Positions 17,179-25,979 are shown, counted from the first letter of the stretch. The stretch: 50,011 nucleotides of DNA from an uncultured Spirochaetaceae bacterium (GCA_944389065.1 CALXKZ010000067.1:1-50011); one strand, 5' to 3'. Notes: generated from the sequence alone by a model not told the origin. Translations and numbers: made by a program.

Positions 17179-18054
17179 TTACGAATCCTCCCTTCTAAGC
17201 AAAGCTATATATCCAAGGCTGAAAACTATATTGAAGAAAAGAATAAGAACTCCTGTGGTTGAAGCATTCCCAAGTTCCCAATTCTGGAAAGCATCTTTAT
17301 ATACAGATAGGGCAAGGGTTTCTGTTTTTGCCAATGGTCCTCCTGCTGTTAAGGTGTTAATGAGAGTTACCATATTAAATGCTTCAAGAGTAATCATTAT
17401 CACTGTTATAAGCAGCGTAGAAATGGTGTATTGGAATGTGATCTTTGAGAAAATCTGAAGAGCATTTGCACCATCTATCGTTGCAGATTCATATAGTTCT
17501 TCAGGAACTGTCTGCAATGCAGCCAACATCATAACCATTACAAAAGGAAATGCACGCCATACATTGGTGAATATCAAAGTACCAAGCGCAAATTTAGTTC
17601 CGAAGAAATTAATAGATTCAATACCATTCAACCCGAGAAAATACACAAATGGACCATATGAACCATCAAGGAACCATTTCCAAAGAAGAGCAACTACAAC
17701 CTGCGAAATAATCCAAGGTATAAGCAATATACTGCGGTATATTTTCTGAACATATGATCCACCGCTTTTAAGCAATATTGCAAATCCATATCCTATAGGA
17801 ACCGCAAAACCAACAGTTCCAATAACATATATCAGAGAAACAACAATAGACTGAATTGAATTCGGATCAGTAAAAAACCGTATATAGTTATCTATACCAT
17901 TGAAATCACCGATATTAGCATAATTTGTCTCATGAAAACTGACCCAGATTGAGTAGATTGCAGGATAAAATGTCACGAAGGCAATAACAGCTACTCCAGG
18001 TATAAGGAGATAAGCTAATTCCCATTTTTGCTTATTATTCAATCTCATTCCCAT
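17179..18054 (-). CDS. Carbohydrate ABC transporter permease (MalF-type, CUT1)
   Basis: This is the second permease of the CUT1 importer, with about six membrane segments and an EAA loop (EELYESATIDGANALQIFSKI). The start is uncertain. The frame is open from GTG 18111 (310 aa), but that codon has no ribosome binding site and lies in a hairpin. I prefer ATG 18054 (291 aa) or 18048, which gives the usual MalF-like N-terminus MRLNNKQKWELAYLLIPG. The only strong ribosome binding site nearby, GGAGG, is aligned with an out-of-frame ATG that reads Met-Asn-Leu-stop, so expression may need reinitiation. Its end nearly touches the MalG-type gene. Confidence 0.9.
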   Translation of the reverse strand: MGMRLNNKQKWELAYLLIPGVAVIAFVTFYPAIYSIWVSFHETNYANIGDFNGIDNYIRFFTDPNSIQSIVVSLIYVIGTVGFAVPIGYGFAILLKSGGSYVQKIYRSILLIPWIISQVVVALLWKWFLDGSYGPFVYFLGLNGIESINFFGTKFALGTLIFTNVWRAFPFVMVMMLAALQTVPEELYESATIDGANALQIFSKITFQYTISTLLITVIMITLEAFNMVTLINTLTAGGPLAKTETLALSVYKDAFQNWELGNASTTGVLILFFNIVFSLGYIALLRREDS

Positions 18055-18070
18055 ATCTAAACCTATACAT

Positions 18071-18114
18071 AGAGCGGCTATAGATTCATTCTTTACCTCC
18101 TCTATAGCCACTCT
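18071..18114 (-). promoter_or_regulatory. Hairpin holding a ribosome binding site in its loop, before the permease gene
   Basis: TCTATAGCC-type arms at 18071-18084 and 18101-18114 form a 14-bp stem with one G-U pair. The 16-nt loop on the minus strand is GGAGGTAAAGAATGAA, a full Shine-Dalgarno sequence 6 nt before an ATG. It lies in the gap between the binding-protein stop codon and the permease. There is no T-tract, so it is not a standard terminator. Confidence 0.7.
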
Positions 18115-18126
18115 GTTTACTAAATG

Positions 18127-19437
18127 TTATCTACCGGAATCATATTCAGCTGCAGCTGCGTCAAGCGTTTCCTGAATTGGAGCCTGCTCAAAAACTATCT
18201 TCTGAGCGGCATTGCAGAGGATTTCCTGAAGTCTGAGATAATCCTCTGGGAACTGCGGCATACGGCCATATTCATTGATATAATCCCGCCAATTTGTCAT
18301 TTCTATTCCAACTGGGTCTGTCTTGAAATATTCATCTTCAAAAGCGGATTTTCTTGTAGCAAGTTCTCCTCCAACCTCTGCATTAATGACATTGCCTTCT
18401 GTACTTGTCATATAATTGATGAATCTCCAAGCTTCTTCTGGGTGTGCTGATCCTTCTGGTATTGCGAGCATCCATCCTGTAACATGAGCTTCACCTGGTT
18501 CATTGCCATCAAAAGATGGAAGAGGAGCAATTCCGACATTTTCTGCACCAAGAGCTTCCTGAGCAGTTGTGAACCTATGATTTGCAAAACAGAGCATTGA
18601 TACACGCCCGGAAACGAATCCCTGGAAGATTCCATCAACATCGGTAGTGAGAATTTCTTCTGGAATACAATTATACTTGTAAACAAAATCATAAAGCATC
18701 TGCATGGCCTTTACTCCAGCCGGCCCATTGAATGCAGCGTTTCCATTTTCATCAAGAAGATCTCCGCCAGCTGACCATATAGCAGGCTTGAACCACTCAA
18801 CAAAACCATTTCCACTTCCAGCAAAGCTCAGACCGATTGCAAATCCGATATGGCCTTTTTCAGAAAGCTTCTGTGCTGCCTGGCCAATTTCTTCCCATGT
18901 TTTCGGTGGTTCAGTCAGACCGATTTCAGCAAGATGAGCTTTGTTGTAATAAAGCATTACAGCTCTATTATCAATCCAGATTGCACGCTTAACACCATTA
19001 TCTGTATCAAGGTTGTAATCGAGAACAAAGTCATTCTTGTATGCTTCAATATCAGACTCTGTTTTCTCAATGAAAGGCGTGAGATCCATTAAAGTCTTAG
19101 CTGCATACTGCTGGGCCAGAGAGTCACTTGCAATCCTTGTTACATCAGGAGGATTCCCTGCGGCTACCGAGCGGATAAGCCTTGGACCAATATCTGCCCA
19201 ACCAAGTACCTGAACTTCTACATCAATATCGGGATTATCCCTTTCGAAATTAGCAATAAGTTCATTCTGTGCTACACTTCTTGGAGCAGGATCCGAAGGG
19301 TTAAGGAAAGTTACATAAGTAAGAGTAGTCTTTCCATTTTCAGAGGTGCTGCTTGATGAAGCTTCTGTTGTTCCTGATGCAAACAATGATACTGCTAATA
19401 CCAATACCATACATGATAGAAAAAGCTTTCTAAACAT
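18127..19437 (-). CDS. Carbohydrate ABC transporter substrate-binding protein
   Basis: The 436-residue product is an extracytoplasmic sugar-binding protein of the family that serves CUT1 importers. Residues 1-21 form a signal peptide ending SLFASG with no lipobox cysteine, the style common in spirochaetes. Family blocks include DIDVEVQVLGWADIGPRL near residue 73, GNPPDVTRI and EEAWRFINYMTSTEGN near residue 340. The ATG at 19437 follows AAGGAGGCG. It leads the operon and faces a LacI regulator read the other way. An mRNA hairpin follows the gene and probably raises its yield over the permeases. Confidence 0.93.
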   Translation of the reverse strand: MFRKLFLSCMVLVLAVSLFASGTTEASSSSTSENGKTTLTYVTFLNPSDPAPRSVAQNELIANFERDNPDIDVEVQVLGWADIGPRLIRSVAAGNPPDVTRIASDSLAQQYAAKTLMDLTPFIEKTESDIEAYKNDFVLDYNLDTDNGVKRAIWIDNRAVMLYYNKAHLAEIGLTEPPKTWEEIGQAAQKLSEKGHIGFAIGLSFAGSGNGFVEWFKPAIWSAGGDLLDENGNAAFNGPAGVKAMQMLYDFVYKYNCIPEEILTTDVDGIFQGFVSGRVSMLCFANHRFTTAQEALGAENVGIAPLPSFDGNEPGEAHVTGWMLAIPEGSAHPEEAWRFINYMTSTEGNVINAEVGGELATRKSAFEDEYFKTDPVGIEMTNWRDYINEYGRMPQFPEDYLRLQEILCNAAQKIVFEQAPIQETLDAAAAEYDSGR

Positions 19438-19492
19438 ATTCTTTCGCCTCCTTTTTACTTTTCAATAAAACGATTAACACTTCTTTTATTTC

Positions 19493-19521
19493 TTCATATA
19501 ATGCAAATCGGGACTTGTCAA
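19493..19521 (-). promoter_or_regulatory. Promoter of the ABC transporter operon
   Basis: On the minus strand TTGACA (19516-19521) is followed after 17 bp by TATGAA (19493-19498), or after 15 bp by TATATG. The -35 is a perfect match; the -10 is imperfect, consistent with a regulated promoter. I could not identify a convincing palindromic operator in this gap. Confidence 0.65.
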
Positions 19522-19583
19522 TAAATTTTTAAACTTATTTGAAACAAGGAAATACTATAAAATTTTATTCTTAATTTTTCTTA

Positions 19584-19612
19584 TTGACAGCTACAAAATT
19601 AGGCCATAGAGT
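19584..19612 (+). promoter_or_regulatory. Promoter of the second LacI regulator gene
   Basis: TTGACA (19584-19589), a 17-bp spacer and TAGAGT (19607-19612) point rightward. The first ATG of the regulator lies 8 nt after the -10 box. Confidence 0.65.
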
Positions 19613-19620
19613 TAATATAT

Positions 19621-20682
19621 ATGGAGGATTTAGTGAAACGTTTTTCTGAAGATACAAAGCCTAAAGTAACGATAAAGGATGTTGCAAAGCTCTCTGGAGT
19701 TTCTGTTTCTTCGGTATCAAATGTTATAAATAAGACAAAATATGTTTCTCCAATAATTGTTCAAAAAGTCGAGAAAGCAATAAAGGATCTGAACTATCAT
19801 CCTAATCCTGCAGCTAAAACATTGAGAAACGGAAAGTCCTGGCTTATAGGATTTGTTGTAGCAAATCTGGAAAACAGCTTCTATGTTCGCATAGCAAAAG
19901 GAATTGAAAAGGTTATAAATCCGCAAGGTTATAACCTTTTATTAATGGACTCTGCCGAAAACAGCGAGATTGAAAGGCATAATATTGAATCTTTATCAAT
20001 GAGAGGCCTAGAAGGATTGATAATTGCCCCAACATCTTCAAATTGCACATATATCCCGAGTCTTCTCCCTCCAAAGTTCCCTATTGTTTTTGTTGATCGT
20101 GAACCGAGGATTCCAATCGCAGATACAATTTTGTTATCAAATAATGCTGCAAGTAAAAAAGCAACCAATTCGCTTATACATAGAGGAAGGAAAAGAATTG
20201 CTTTCATAGGAATGCATTTTGGTGATGAGAATATAGATAAAACTATGCTTGAACGCATAGAGGGCTACAAGCAGGCTTTGATTTCCAATGGTATTGATAT
20301 TGATGATAGCTTAATCAGAGTTATACAAGGCAGTCCTTTTGCAATGGCTGAACTGCAATATTCAGACACATACTACATCACAGAGGAATTATTGGAAAAC
20401 AATATTGATGCTATTCTCTGTGGCAATGATTTAGCAGCCATTGGAGTATTTACCTGTCTGAAAGTAAAGAAAATAAAAATACCAGAAGAAGTTGCTTTGA
20501 TAACGTTCGATGATAGTCTCTGGCTAACAACCGCAACCCCTGAAATATCAGCCTTGGTCCAGCCTGCAGAAAAGATCGGAATCTTTGCGGGAGAACGATT
20601 ATTAAAACAATTGAATGGTGATTTTACAAAACCAACTATTTTTAGACTGAATGCAGAATTAGTGATTCGAGAATCATCTTGA
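19621..20682 (+). CDS. LacI family transcriptional regulator (next to the ABC operon)
   Basis: This regulator of about 350 residues has a LacI helix-turn-helix near residues 18-37 (KDVAKLSGVSVSSVSNVIN), a hinge (PAAKTLRNG), and an effector domain with GFVVANLENSFYVRIAKGI and ILCGNDLAAIGVF. The start is ambiguous. ATG 19621 has no ribosome binding site but lies 8 nt after a -10 box. GTG 19633 is in frame and has GGAGG 5 nt upstream. The gene is divergent from the sugar-binding protein gene and lies 58 nt upstream of the ThDP enzyme gene, so it probably controls the importer operon and perhaps the carboligase-like gene. The effector is unknown. Confidence 0.92.
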   Translation: MEDLVKRFSEDTKPKVTIKDVAKLSGVSVSSVSNVINKTKYVSPIIVQKVEKAIKDLNYHPNPAAKTLRNGKSWLIGFVVANLENSFYVRIAKGIEKVINPQGYNLLLMDSAENSEIERHNIESLSMRGLEGLIIAPTSSNCTYIPSLLPPKFPIVFVDREPRIPIADTILLSNNAASKKATNSLIHRGRKRIAFIGMHFGDENIDKTMLERIEGYKQALISNGIDIDDSLIRVIQGSPFAMAELQYSDTYYITEELLENNIDAILCGNDLAAIGVFTCLKVKKIKIPEEVALITFDDSLWLTTATPEISALVQPAEKIGIFAGERLLKQLNGDFTKPTIFRLNAELVIRESS

Positions 20683-20740
20683 TTATTAAACAAATTAAGA
20701 TTGCTCAGAAGTAACTGCAATCTAACAAAAGGAGGAGTGT

Positions 20741-22408
20741 ATGCAAGTTGCTGAAGCTATTGTCAGGATCTTAGAAAAAGAAGGCATTGGAGATGCATTC
20801 GGCATCCCAGGCGCCGGAATCAATGGAGTTTATAAATATCTTGCAGATTCTCCAATCAAGCATCATATAATGCGACATGAAGAGGCTGTCGTCCATGCTG
20901 CTGATGGTTATTTTAGATCATCCGGACGCATGGCTCTTGCTATTTGTACATCTGGGCCTGGTGCAACCAATTTTATCACCGGCCTTTATACTGCAAACAT
21001 CGATTCCATGCCGCTATTTGCAATAACCGGCCAAGCTGTCCGCGCTCAGCTAGGCATGGATGCCTTTCAGTGTGTTGATATAGTATCGATTGCTTCACCT
21101 ATTGTGAAGAAAGCCGTATGCATCACAGAACCAGAAAAAATCGGAGAAATCATGCAGGATCTCTTCTGGACTGCCAGAGAAGGAAGAATGGGGCCTGTTC
21201 TTCTAGATGTACCTCTTGATGTGCAGACAGCGGAAATCGACTTTGATATCAATAGCTATCAATCCAAGCCTATCATTCAGAAAAGTCCTGATGAAGAAAA
21301 AATCAAAAAGACTATAGAACTTCTGGATGCAGCGGAAAAACCTGTGATTATCATGGGTGGTGGAGTGATTCTTGCACATGCAGAAAAGTTGCTTGTCAGT
21401 TTTGCAGAGCTAATGAATATACCTGTGATTACCACATATATGGCAAAAGGAGGTATTCCCGAAAACCATCCACTCAATGCAGGGCAGGCAGGAATTCAGG
21501 TTGGAGCTATATCTTGTGGAAACGAAATACTTCTTGATTCTGATGTTGTTCTCGGCATTGGATGTAGATTCACAGATAGGCATACAGGAAACATTTCTAT
21601 TTACAAAGGCAATAGGAAGTTCATTCATATTGATGTCGATCCAAGAGAGCTTGGTAAACTCATCAAACCAGAAATTGCAATAGAATCAGATGCATATAAG
21701 GCTCTTGAATCTCTATTATCAGAAGCAAATAAAAAAGGCCAGAGAAAAGGAGCAGCTCGTATCATAGACATACCAGGAAAGAAAAAATCTTCCGAACAGC
21801 AGTATAAAGGAGAAGGAGAAATAATTGATCCTAGAGATGTATTTCTCATGGTCAACAAAGTTTTTGGGGATGATTGTCTATATACAACTGGCTGCGGAAT
21901 CACTCAGATTTGGAGCGGCCAGCTGCAGAAAGTCAATAAACCAAGGACTTATCTTCCAAGTGGAGGGGCAGGGACACTGGGCTTCGATATTCCTGCAGCA
22001 ATAGGAGCAAGCATCGGTGTCGGAAACAAGCAAGTTGTATGTATGATGGGGGACTTTGGGTTTACATTCATGGTCGAAGAACTTGCAGTGGTCAGGAAAT
22101 ATGAGCTTCCTATAGTTGTAATAATTGTCAACAATGCATATCTCGGACTTATAAGACAAAACCAGAAAGGTGCTTATAAATATGAGTATGAAGTTGCATT
22201 AAAGGAAAATAAATACGGTTTTATCGACTACTGCAAAGTCGCAGAAGGCTTTGGATGCAAAGCTGAGAGAGTTTTCTCATATGATGAGCTTGAACCAGCT
22301 ATGAAGAAAGCCAAAGAGAGCGGACAGCCATATATCGTAGAAGTTTTCGTAGATGACTACCAAAACTGTGATATGGGTAATGATATTGCACACGTAAACA
22401 GATTCTGA
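20741..22408 (+). CDS. ThDP-dependent enzyme of the glyoxylate carboligase/acetolactate synthase group
   Basis: The 555-residue protein has the three domains of ThDP carboligases: a PYR domain (about 1-170), a central domain and a PP domain with the cofactor motif from D438 (GDFGFT) to N464-N465. Several blocks match glyoxylate carboligase: GDF in place of GDG, VNNAYLGLIRQ, GCRFTDRHTGN and the C-terminal CDMGND-x5-NRF. However, residue 47 in MRHEEAVVHAADGY is glutamate. Glyoxylate carboligase has valine at that position, while acetolactate synthase and most ThDP enzymes have glutamate. The product could therefore join glyoxylate to tartronate semialdehyde, make an acetolactate-type product or act on another 2-keto acid. 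AAAGGAGGAG precedes the ATG. It follows the LacI gene on the same strand. Confidence 0.85.
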   Translation: MQVAEAIVRILEKEGIGDAFGIPGAGINGVYKYLADSPIKHHIMRHEEAVVHAADGYFRSSGRMALAICTSGPGATNFITGLYTANIDSMPLFAITGQAVRAQLGMDAFQCVDIVSIASPIVKKAVCITEPEKIGEIMQDLFWTAREGRMGPVLLDVPLDVQTAEIDFDINSYQSKPIIQKSPDEEKIKKTIELLDAAEKPVIIMGGGVILAHAEKLLVSFAELMNIPVITTYMAKGGIPENHPLNAGQAGIQVGAISCGNEILLDSDVVLGIGCRFTDRHTGNISIYKGNRKFIHIDVDPRELGKLIKPEIAIESDAYKALESLLSEANKKGQRKGAARIIDIPGKKKSSEQQYKGEGEIIDPRDVFLMVNKVFGDDCLYTTGCGITQIWSGQLQKVNKPRTYLPSGGAGTLGFDIPAAIGASIGVGNKQVVCMMGDFGFTFMVEELAVVRKYELPIVVIIVNNAYLGLIRQNQKGAYKYEYEVALKENKYGFIDYCKVAEGFGCKAERVFSYDELEPAMKKAKESGQPYIVEVFVDDYQNCDMGNDIAHVNRF

Positions 22409-22416
22409 AAAACCAT

Positions 22417-22457
22417 TTATCCCGGCCATTGATAATCACACGTTCTGGCCGGGATAA
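22417..22457. terminator. Hairpin between convergent carboligase-like and uvrD/pcrA genes
   Basis: TTATCCCGGCCA (22417-22428) and TGGCCGGGATAA (22446-22457) pair perfectly over 12 bp with a 17-nt loop. It lies 9 nt from both stop codons. On the minus strand TTTTT follows a few bases later; on the plus strand no T-tract follows. It probably serves as a shared terminator or 3' end for both genes, and it marks the right edge of the catabolic island. Confidence 0.7.
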
Positions 22458-22465
22458 TCATTACA

Positions 22466-24667
22466 TCAGATCTTCTCCAGTGCAGCAAATGCTTCAATGA
22501 ACTTTGCAGTCCTGCCTCTGAAGACAACTGTAAGAACCCTTCTGTCCTTTGCCAGTTCTTTTATATCCGTTATCTCCCCTTCGCCGTATTCCTTGCTTCT
22601 GACCTTGTCGCCTACATGGAAAGAACCGCTGGAATTCTTTGCCTCTGGTTTTTTCTTTATCACCTTGACGCCAATTCCCTTGGCCCAGGCAGGCTGGGAA
22701 GATACATATGTACGGGGCTTATATGCAAATGAGCGTCCGAAATAGTCCTCAGGCTCTTCATTGGGCTGTCTGTCCTTCAAGGATGAGACATCTCCGGAAA
22801 GGAGCTTCTCAGGAATCTCCTTCAGGAATCTTGATGGTATCTGGTACTCTGTCCTGCCCCACATTGAACGCCTGCGTGCGAATGAAAGATAAAGAGAACG
22901 TCTTGCTCTTGTCATCGCCACATAGAGTATCCGCCGCTCCTCTTCCTCGGACTTTGACATCTCTCCATTGCGGCCTGGAATAATGTCATCCTCAAGACCG
23001 ACTGCGAAAACGCGATTGAACTCAAGTCCCTTGGTATTGTGCATCGTCATCAGCGTCACACCTGGCAGATCCCTTGGATCATTATTCCCAAGCGTGGTTG
23101 TATCAAGAGTGATCTTCTCCAGGAATTCAATGAGATCCCCTCTGCCGGAACCTGCTTCGGAAAGCGCCGATACAAGCGCACCGAGGTTGCCGATCTTTGC
23201 TTCTCTCACAGTTCTGTCACTCTCACTGTTATACAGATCATACAGCCCCCCCTCTTCCAGAGCATTCTTGAGAATATCACCAAGATTTCCATCATCATCC
23301 AGAGAAGCCGAAGCCCTGTCCCATGCTGAAAGGAAAATTCTGGCCCCCTCACCTGCTGCTCCGCCGCTAGATGATGCAAATAATCTGAGGCCCTCCATGA
23401 TATCCTCTCCATATGAAAGGATTTTCGCTATCTTAGCCTCTCCAAGCCCACGAGCAGGCTTATTTATGATCCTTCTGAAAGATACAGTATCGCGATGATT
23501 CATCAATAAGTACAGGAAGGCAAGTGCATCCTTAACCTCCTCCCTGTCATAGAATCTCAGGGCGCCGATCACTTTATATGGAATCTTCCTATCGGTAAGG
23601 AGCTGCTCAAAGATCTGTGACTGGGCATTCGTCCTGTAAAGAACCGCTGTGTTATCATAGTCGCCGAATCCTTTGATAAGATCGACAATGCGCTCTCCCT
23701 CTTCCCTTCCATCTGCAGATACGATTATCGAAGGCTTGGGGCCTGTAAGTCCCTCAGCGCTTACAAGATCTTTCTTATGTCTTTCCTTGTTATGGGAAAT
23801 CAATGCAGCTGCAGGAGCCAGGATCTCTGATGTCGATCTGTAGTTCTTCTCAAGCTTCACTGCCCTGACATTATCAAAAGAGCCTGCAAATGTAAGGATA
23901 TTATCTATTTCAGCGCCTCTGAATGAGTAAATCGACTGATCATCATCACCGACAACAGTAAGCCTGGTAGCAGGTGTTATAAGCGCTCTGAGCATCCTGA
24001 ACTGTATCTTATTTGAATCCTGATACTCATCGACAAGCACCATTCTGAAACGCTTCTGCATTGCATTCCGGACTTCCTCATCATTCTCTAAAAGCCAGGT
24101 GCTTTTCAGAATAAGATCAGCGAAATCAGCATTGCCGGATGAAGTGAGAGCCTCTTCATACCGGCTGAACACGGCAGGAAGATCAACTTCAGGAAGAAGC
24201 TCTGTCAATCCCGGTGAATCGGGTGTCATACCCCTGTCCTTCGCCTTGGAAATTGCCTTCTGCACCTGTCTGAGATCACGCTTCTCAAGCTTCACGCATG
24301 AAGACAGCAGCTGAAGCGAATCATCATCGTCATATATGCAGAATGAAGGAGAAAGGCCTGCCTTCTCTCCATACCTGCGCAGTACGTAGGCCCCGAAAGA
24401 ATGGAAGGTCCTCATTTCCATTCCTGATGTATCGGTATCAGGGAGCGAGGAAACGACTCTCGACCTCATCTCTTCAGCAGCTCTGTTGGTAAACGTTACG
24501 GCCAGGATCTGATAAGGCTTGTATATACCTTCAGAGACAGCATATGCGATCTTCTGCGTTATAGTACGCGTCTTTCCAGAACCTGCACAGGCAAGAATCA
24601 GCAGATTATGATCAAAATCAAGCACAGCCTCACGCTGCTCATCGTTGAGAATGGATAGGTCAATCAA
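22466..24667 (-). CDS. pcrA: ATP-dependent DNA helicase UvrD/PcrA
   Basis: The 733-residue superfamily 1A helicase unwinds DNA 3'-5' in excision repair, replication and plasmid processing. It has the Q motif (LNDEQREAV), Walker A ACAGSGKT near residue 27, VDEYQDSN (Walker B) and QSIYSFRGAE (motif III), and the late motifs LMTMHNTKGLEF and VAMTRARRSLYL. The C-terminal segment GDKVRSKEYGEGEITDI is the PcrA/UvrD tail that contacts RNA polymerase in some bacteria. The start is TTG 24667, 8 nt after GGAGG and overlapping the rimO stop by 8 nt; there is no better ATG. Coupling to rimO is likely. Confidence 0.95.
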   Translation of the reverse strand: MIDLSILNDEQREAVLDFDHNLLILACAGSGKTRTITQKIAYAVSEGIYKPYQILAVTFTNRAAEEMRSRVVSSLPDTDTSGMEMRTFHSFGAYVLRRYGEKAGLSPSFCIYDDDDSLQLLSSCVKLEKRDLRQVQKAISKAKDRGMTPDSPGLTELLPEVDLPAVFSRYEEALTSSGNADFADLILKSTWLLENDEEVRNAMQKRFRMVLVDEYQDSNKIQFRMLRALITPATRLTVVGDDDQSIYSFRGAEIDNILTFAGSFDNVRAVKLEKNYRSTSEILAPAAALISHNKERHKKDLVSAEGLTGPKPSIIVSADGREEGERIVDLIKGFGDYDNTAVLYRTNAQSQIFEQLLTDRKIPYKVIGALRFYDREEVKDALAFLYLLMNHRDTVSFRRIINKPARGLGEAKIAKILSYGEDIMEGLRLFASSSGGAAGEGARIFLSAWDRASASLDDDGNLGDILKNALEEGGLYDLYNSESDRTVREAKIGNLGALVSALSEAGSGRGDLIEFLEKITLDTTTLGNNDPRDLPGVTLMTMHNTKGLEFNRVFAVGLEDDIIPGRNGEMSKSEEEERRILYVAMTRARRSLYLSFARRRSMWGRTEYQIPSRFLKEIPEKLLSGDVSSLKDRQPNEEPEDYFGRSFAYKPRTYVSSQPAWAKGIGVKVIKKKPEAKNSSGSFHVGDKVRSKEYGEGEITDIKELAKDRRVLTVVFRGRTAKFIEAFAALEKI

Positions 24668-25973
24668 TGCGGACTCCCTCCAGGTCTATGCCCCTGACAT
24701 TCGTTATGCCTACACGGACTACATCACCGCTTTCCATTCCACGGCCCATAATTACAGTAAGCCCATCTACGTCAGGAGCCTGGGCATAGATGCGCCCGAT
24801 CGCAAGATCCTCTCCCTCGACTTTCTCTTCGATTATCGCTCTGTATTCCTTTCCGATGAATCGCTTAAGGCGTGCCGCCGTAATCTCCTCCTGGACTGCT
24901 TCCAGCTCTTTCTGCCATACAGCAGCTCTCTTATGAGCTCTTAGATGCTCTTTCTCTCCGCGCATATCATATGCAGGAGTATCTTCTTCGCGGGAATAGA
25001 GGAAAGAGCCCATCCAGTCGAACTCAGCATCCTTTGCAAAAAGCTTAAGCTCTTCAAATGATTCATCATCCTCTCCGGGGAACCCAAGCATGAGAGTCGT
25101 GCGGATCACTGCATCAGGAAGAGCTTTCCTGATCGAGCGCACCAACGCAGTATAGATATCTCTGTCACCTGTACGCCCCATACCACGGAGAACCTTTCTG
25201 TCCGCATGCTGGAATGGGATATCGAAATACGGAAGGATCCTATTCCGGTCCTTCACAAGATCGATAAGATCTTCAGGGAAAGTATCAGGATGTATATACA
25301 GCATCCTAAGGACAAAGTCCCCATCAAGAGATGAGAGCCTGTCCATCAAAGGAACGAACATCTGCTTGCCATAAATATCAAGGCCATATGCACCAAGATC
25401 CTGTGCAATGACATTGATCTCATAGATTCCTGATGCAATCAGCCTTTCAGCTTCCTTCACGATCTTATCAATCGGTCTCGATCTCAGAGGACCGCGGATG
25501 AGAGGGATTGCGCAATATGCACAGCGATGATTGCAGCCCTCACTTATCTTGAGATAGGCACTGCCTTTATAACCAAGGAGCTCCTTCCTGTCATCGCGCT
25601 CCCTATCCGGATCAGGATACTCCGGTATCACAACCCTCTCCGTCTTCCCTTTCAGCACTTCCGGGAAAAGAGAAAGATCATGATTGCCGAATATCACATC
25701 AGCCTCATCAAGCTCCATCTCCCGTCCATAACGCTCTGCAAGGCATCCGGCAAGTATTATGCGCGCATCAGGATATGTCTCCTTCAGGGAGAAGAATGTA
25801 TCAATAGACTCAGTCTTCGCGCTCTCGATAAAGCCGCATGTATTGACGACTATGACATCAGCCGATGCAGGATCATCAGTTCTTTCATATCCATTCTCCT
25901 CGGCATATGTCAGGAGGATTTCCGAATCAACCTGGTTCTTGGCACAGCCAAGGCTCTCAATATATATCTTCAC
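24660..25973 (-). CDS. rimO: Ribosomal protein S12 methylthiotransferase
   Basis: RimO is a radical-SAM enzyme with two iron-sulfur clusters that adds a methylthio group to an aspartate of ribosomal protein S12. The 437-residue product has the N-terminal cluster cysteines C10 (LGCAKNQVDSE, which separates RimO from MiaB), C46 (VVNTCGF) and C77. The radical-SAM triad is C147, C151 and C154 (CNHRCAYC). A TRAM-like tail ends the protein. The start is GTG 25973 with no real ribosome binding site. A promoter lies immediately upstream, so the mRNA is predicted to be leaderless. The next gene is pcrA, overlapping by 8 nt. Confidence 0.95.
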   Translation of the reverse strand: MKIYIESLGCAKNQVDSEILLTYAEENGYERTDDPASADVIVVNTCGFIESAKTESIDTFFSLKETYPDARIILAGCLAERYGREMELDEADVIFGNHDLSLFPEVLKGKTERVVIPEYPDPDRERDDRKELLGYKGSAYLKISEGCNHRCAYCAIPLIRGPLRSRPIDKIVKEAERLIASGIYEINVIAQDLGAYGLDIYGKQMFVPLMDRLSSLDGDFVLRMLYIHPDTFPEDLIDLVKDRNRILPYFDIPFQHADRKVLRGMGRTGDRDIYTALVRSIRKALPDAVIRTTLMLGFPGEDDESFEELKLFAKDAEFDWMGSFLYSREEDTPAYDMRGEKEHLRAHKRAAVWQKELEAVQEEITAARLKRFIGKEYRAIIEEKVEGEDLAIGRIYAQAPDVDGLTVIMGRGMESGDVVRVGITNVRGIDLEGVRID

Positions 25974-25979
25974 GCCTTG

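Noticed and set aside
22417..22457. Attachment-site or inverted-repeat end of a mobile element
   Set aside because: It is a simple hairpin between convergent stop codons with no duplicate at the left edge and no recombinase gene nearby.
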